Source of the DNA: Panax quinquefolius
Lineage: Eukaryota; Streptophyta; Magnoliopsida; Apiales; Araliaceae
DNA: 64,000 bases
Assembly: GCA_020205615.1 (NCBI GenBank)
Contig: CM035170.1
Location: forward strand, 9,356,311-9,420,310
Direction: 5' to 3'
Position numbers and translations under genes: made by a program. Positions 59,613-64,000 of this stretch are shown here, in pieces (within the stretch, counting starts at the first letter, position 1; each line of letters starts with the position of its first letter). The notes under the pieces are model-generated. The model made no database searches, was not told the origin of the DNA, and saw only the letters and a list, made by a program, of their open reading frames with translations.

Positions 59613-60890
59613 TTTTAATTTTGGGAAAAGGGTCAAAAAAGCCCCTGATGTTTACCTCAATGTCTCACTTGCACCCTAAACTAATTTTTTTTTCCAAAAG
59701 TACCCTTAACGTTACATTTTTGGGTCATCAGTTTCTCTACATAGTTAACAAAAGACAAGCGGGGTTAATGACGTGATGTGCTTAAATATAAAATATATTC
59801 TAAATAAAACAATATATATCATTTAATCAAAACAAAAAAATACTAAAATTCAAAATAAAAAGCATAACATATTTACATCATTTAATCAAAATAATATAAT
59901 TTAAATTATTTTATTAACTAATCAAAACAACTAATTAAATAAAATAAGTTGTATAACATATTTACATCATTTAATCAAAATACTTAAATTATTAAAATCA
60001 TAATACTAAATAATATTTTTAAAATTCAAAACTGAGTATTATGATTATTTTAGTAATTTTAATATTAATTTTAAAATCATATTAATTTAAAAATATTATG
60101 ATGTAATTTAAATTTTTTAATACATTTTTAAAATATTATTACATCATCAAATTATAACATATATTTGTCATGTATAGATTATTACATCATCAAATTATTT
60201 ATATTATTTATAACATATATAGATTATTACATCATCAAATTTTTATATAGTTTAAAAATATTATTTAGTATTATGATTTTAGTAATTTAAAATTTTTATA
60301 TCAATTAGTATTTAGTATTATGATTTTAGTATTTTAATGATGTAATTTGAATTTTTATTGTTTTGATTAATTAACAAAATAATTTGAATTTTAGTATTTT
60401 ATTTTTAGTATTTTTTAATTTGATTTTTTAGTATTTTAGTATTTTTTTTAAATTAGTATTTTAGTATTTTTAAATTAGTATTTGATGTAAATATGTTATG
60501 TTTTGAATTTTAGTATTTTGATTAAATGACGTAAATATGTTATGCAACTTATTTTATTTAATTAATTGTTTTGATTAGTTAACAAAATAATTTAAATTTT
60601 TTATTTTGAATAAATGATGTAAATATGTTATGCTTTTTTATTTTGAATTTTAGTATTTTTTGTTTTGATTAAATGATATATATTGTTTAATTTAGAATAT
60701 ATTTTATATTTAAACTTTCGCCACGTCATCACATTTTAACTCCGTTTGTCTTTTTGTTAATGGCGAGAGTACGGATGACCCAAAAATATAACGTTAAGGT
60801 ACTTTTGAAAAAAAAAAATTAGTTTAAAGTGTAAGTGAGACATTGCGATAAACATCAGGGGCTTTTTTAACCCTTTTCCCTTTTAATTTT
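59613..60890. mobile_element. Foldback / MULE-like element with long inverted arms
   Basis: The element is 59623-60880 (1258 bases), flanked by perfect 10 bp duplications TTTTAATTTT (59613-59622, 60881-60890). The ends GGGAAAAGGGTCAAAAAAGC and (reversed) GGGAAAAGGGTTAAAAAAGC start arms that stay complementary for several hundred bases, with AT-rich degenerate inverted repeats toward the centre. A 9-10 bp duplication with long inverted termini fits Mutator-like elements. No transposase frame is present. Confidence 0.8.
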
Positions 60891-62155
60891 TATTAATTAA
60901 GAATTTGTTTATACAAATATTTTATACATTGATTTCAATTTAAATCTAATTAAGGTACAACTTCTATCTATGGCTAACAGTAAAAAAAATCTCTAGTTGT
61001 GCCCAATTCCTCTTTGGGTCATTAGATTTTTGAATATATATATATATACTGTTGTATAAGACATACGTCTCTTATATGCTGAACTTGACAAATGAATGGT
61101 AGGGCAAAATGGCCTTAGTTTTGAATGGGTTTGATAATGTGAGGCCCGTGGGCCGAGTTGAAATTGGTCCGACCAAGATGCTTCTTCCTTTTTTTTTATT
61201 TTTATACAAAATCTTGTTACACCAAAAATAGTAATAATAATAAAATAATTTATAATAAATAATAATTCTAATTACCTACATTAATTACATTTCTCAATCA
61301 ATTAAAATTTTAATAGTATTATAAATTACTTTCAAAGTATATAATCAAATTTAATTTTTTAAATTATACTTCAAAATTAATATAATTTATTTAACTTTTA
61401 AAAATAATAAATACTATAATTAATACTAATATATAGATAATTTTAACGTTGCCTAGTCAATAATCATTGCCATGCACATCTATTTTTGTGGGAGGGATTG
61501 TCCAGACTAGGGGTGAGCATGGTGCAGTTTGGTGCGGTTTGAAGTCTAACCCGCACCCGAAATCGTTTAGGTGCGGTTTGACAAATCCAAAATCGTACAC
61601 GAAACCGCTTGTGATCGGTGCAGTGCGATTTTAAACTGTGCGGTGCGGTTTCAATTGGTGCGGTTTCGGTTCCAAAACTAATTGAAACAATAAAAAGGTC
61701 TAAGCCTTCAACATAATTTAACACAGCTCACATCGAGCAATTAACTTAGTGACAGAGTTGCAATGAGAATTATATCAAGCATAGAACCAAAGCTTCTTTT
61801 GCCAAACATTTCAAATTCACCATCAAATCATAGAACAATGAGACATATATAAAATAGTTTTAGTTTATAATAAATGAATGATTCTTTAAAACTAAAACAT
61901 ATGCTATATAAAAAAACGAAGATCATATATTCGATAACAAGCAAGAATATTTATCTAGTTCCCTAAAAATTAAAAATATATACTGGAGATAGAATGAAAT
62001 TCTATCTCATATATTGCAGGGAGGACATATAGAATATAATGCTCACTGTACCTAATTTGAAAAATAATCTATTAGATTATTACTACTATAGCATAGACCT
62101 TAACCAATACATCAAGTACGCGAATCAACAAATTTGGCCACTCATGTGACGCCCC
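60891..62155. other. AT-rich intergenic DNA with a GGTGCGGTTT cluster
   Basis: No gene recognised. At 61507-61680, TAGGGGTGAGCATGGTGCAG is followed by repeated GGTGCGGTTT words, the look of a hAT-type terminus. A possible partner TGCTCACTGTACCTA near 62041 is too weak to call. A TA dinucleotide run lies near 61038. Confidence 0.4.
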
Positions 62156-63936
62156 CAAAACAAGTATACATCACCCATCTTGGGTCGTCAGATACATACT
62201 ACATAAATCCAAATACAACTTAATTATACAACAGGCGTGTAAAATACGATAAAACATAGCTGAAAGTTTAAACAAGAATATTGTCATCTAGACAATATCC
62301 ACACTCAATGGAGTCCTCATTACAATTATTATCACATTATTCCGTAGAATAGTGAGGACTACTAAAGCCACTTATACTGAGCCGTCACTCCATTCCCCGA
62401 CTCGTCCCAGCTATATTCTCATTTCCTGAAGAGAATAATGAAAGAAAGGGCTAGCTCAACTAGCCCAGTAAGAAATATTATGACTAAGATAATGCAGAAT
62501 AAATTATTTTTAGCCTTCAACAGTATAACAACTGATATAATACAATAGACAACAAGTTTTAGATCAACAATCGCAGTGAGAATAAGCAATCCATTAGAAG
62601 AGTCAAGTAGAGCATAAAATCTACTATCTTCTATGATTTAAAAAGTTTTTCATCAACTTTATCGCTGAGACTCAGCTTAATAAATAATCCACATCATCGA
62701 ATCATCACTGCACTACGACCAAGGATATTCATGTAATCATAAATGGTCATGATTATACCGAATAATCCCTGGTTATAATCATACCAATAATTGTTCATCA
62801 ATGCACTACACTACGGGCCAATGATGACTTTTACCACATCATCTATAACATTACGAGTCATGATTATACCGAATGATCCATGGTCATAATCATACCAATA
62901 AACAGTTCATTTATGCACATAAGCCAAAGATACTCATCAATCAATAGTTCATCTTTGCACGTAAGCCAAAGATATACAACTATAAAATCAATAATCAACA
63001 GTCTATCTTTGCACGTAAGCCAAAGATGACTTTCATCACAATATAAGCATGAGGATGATGACAATGACATAATAATTCAATAAAACAAGTTCAAGGATAA
63101 ATTTTAAAGATTTATAATTTAATTTATCCAGAAATCAATAACGTCCAAATTGTCAACATGATACTGCTTTGTGGAGTAAAATTCAATAATAATATTCATG
63201 TACCAAAAATAATTTGGACAGAAAAGAAATATATTTTTCGGGTGAATAGTAGCCATGAATAGTACTTTGGGAATAGTACCTCGTGGATAGCACCCCGACA
63301 TGAAAAGTACCCCAAATAACCGAGTGAATAATATTCGGGTGAATAGTAATTTGGGTGAATAGTAACCCGTGAATAGTACTCTGACACGAAAAGTGCCCCG
63401 AATACCCGAGTGAATAATACTAGAGTGAATAGTAACCGGGTGAATAGTAACTCGTAAATAAAATACCAAATAAAATGATATTTCATGACTAGTACAAAAG
63501 AAATGATATCTCATACGAGTATAATAGAATATACGAAATTGCAAATGGATTTTCACCCGTCATGCGGTAATCCACGTAGATAGATCATTTTCACAATTTA
63601 ATAAAGAATGAATACGAATGATCATTCACCATGCATGCGGTAATCCACATAGACATGTTATTCCAATAGAATAATAAAGAATGGAATAACAACATAATTC
63701 ACCAGGCATGCGATCGAATCGCATGCATGAAAGTTACTCCAATGTAATAATAAATAATGGAACTGAATCAAATGCGTAATACGCATAGACAAGATATTCC
63801 AACAGAATAATAAAGAATGGAACCAGGTCATGCGTAATCCGCACAGACAAGATATTCCAACATAATAATAAAGAATGGAATAACAGAAGAATTTCACCAT
63901 GTATGCGGTACTTCGCATAGACAGGTTATTCTAACA
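62156..63936 (-). repeat. LTR of the element A family, 3' part (as read on the minus strand), interrupted at the window end
   Basis: Starts TGTGACGCCCCCAAAACAAG on the plus strand and follows the A LTR through the GCTGAGACTCAGC block, hairpin motifs (62945-63030) and the ATGCGGTAATCC array (63550-63925). It carries an extra GTGAATAGTA-rich block at 63235-63460 not seen in the other A LTRs. It breaks off at about 63936. Confidence 0.88.
63235..63460 (-). repeat. Degenerate GTGAATAGTA array
   Basis: About 14 variants of GGGTGAATAGTA, GTGAATAATA and CCCGACATGAAAAGTACCCC-type words in tandem. A short related piece with GTGAATAA words occurs in the B LTR (24710-24755, 30055-30105). Confidence 0.75.
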
Positions 63937-64000
63937 TGTTAATTCCTAGAGGGCACAATAGATCTAGAAGGGGGGTTGAATAGATCCTTTTTATTTCAAA
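63937..64000 (+). mobile_element. Possible start of another LTR element inserted into the A-type LTR
   Basis: Homology to the A LTR array stops abruptly at TTATTCTAACA, and TGTTAATTCCTAGAGGGCAC begins, followed by AAGGGGGGTTGAATAGATC. The TG start and the GGGGGGTTGAATAG phrase resemble the beginning of long copia (SIRE-type) LTRs. Only 64 bases are visible. Confidence 0.35.

Noticed and set aside
61507..62055. hAT-type MITE with GGTGCGGTTT subterminal repeats
   Set aside because: The proposed right end TGCTCACTGTACCTA matches the left TAGGGGTGAGCA poorly and no 8 bp duplication was found.

Overview
This is a repeat-dominated stretch of a plant nuclear genome, most likely a eudicot. The evidence is Ty3/gypsy elements of Athila and chromovirus (Tekay/Del-like) type, a CACTA transposon, Stowaway-like MITEs, AT-rich intergenic DNA and one plant-style gene with many introns. 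I cannot name the species. I recognised no tRNA or rRNA gene, CRISPR array or bacterial feature.

Layout. 1-11654: a decayed Athila-type retrotransposon whose left LTR is cut by the window edge. It has a tRNA-Asp primer site, broken gag-pol, and a third ORF (plant transposon protein type) behind its own TATA box. 11655-14340: unidentified repeat-rich DNA with short tandem and hairpin repeats. 14345-17664: remains of two plus-strand chromovirus-type LTRs. 17665-36428: a minus-strand Tekay-like element (called A) with a chromodomain, flanked by the duplication TGAAA and inserted in one of those LTRs, whose tail resumes at 36434-36645. Nested in A's protease region at 23742-31781, flanked by AGTAG, is a second and internally deleted relative (B). 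B's only long intact ORF joins a gag-like start to an unrelated acidic coiled coil.

37396-about 42296: a CACTA-like end with ACAACGTTTT subterminal repeats, followed by exon fragments of at least four unrelated host genes, all on the minus strand and with splice sites kept: a DUF4378-type protein, DNA-3-methyladenine glycosylase I, villin and an LCAT4-like phospholipase. This looks like a multi-gene capture. 44636-58886: a 12-exon plus-strand gene for a 395-residue KIAA0930/DUF2045-family protein, whose joined exons stay in frame throughout. One intron uses a GC donor, and the largest holds a probable 2.6 kb solo LTR. 59623-60880: a foldback element with long terminal inverted repeats and a perfect 10 bp target duplication. 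62156-63936: another A-type LTR, interrupted near the window end by what may be the start of a further element.

The pattern I find most intriguing is shared by the chromovirus-type LTRs. Downstream of each TATA box lies a candidate leader intron, with a donor like AAG/GTAAGGG and a pyrimidine-rich tract ending in AG. Inside that candidate intron sit tandem arrays and a repeated hairpin, ATCTTTG - about 10 nt - CAAAGAT, whose outer pair co-varies between copies.
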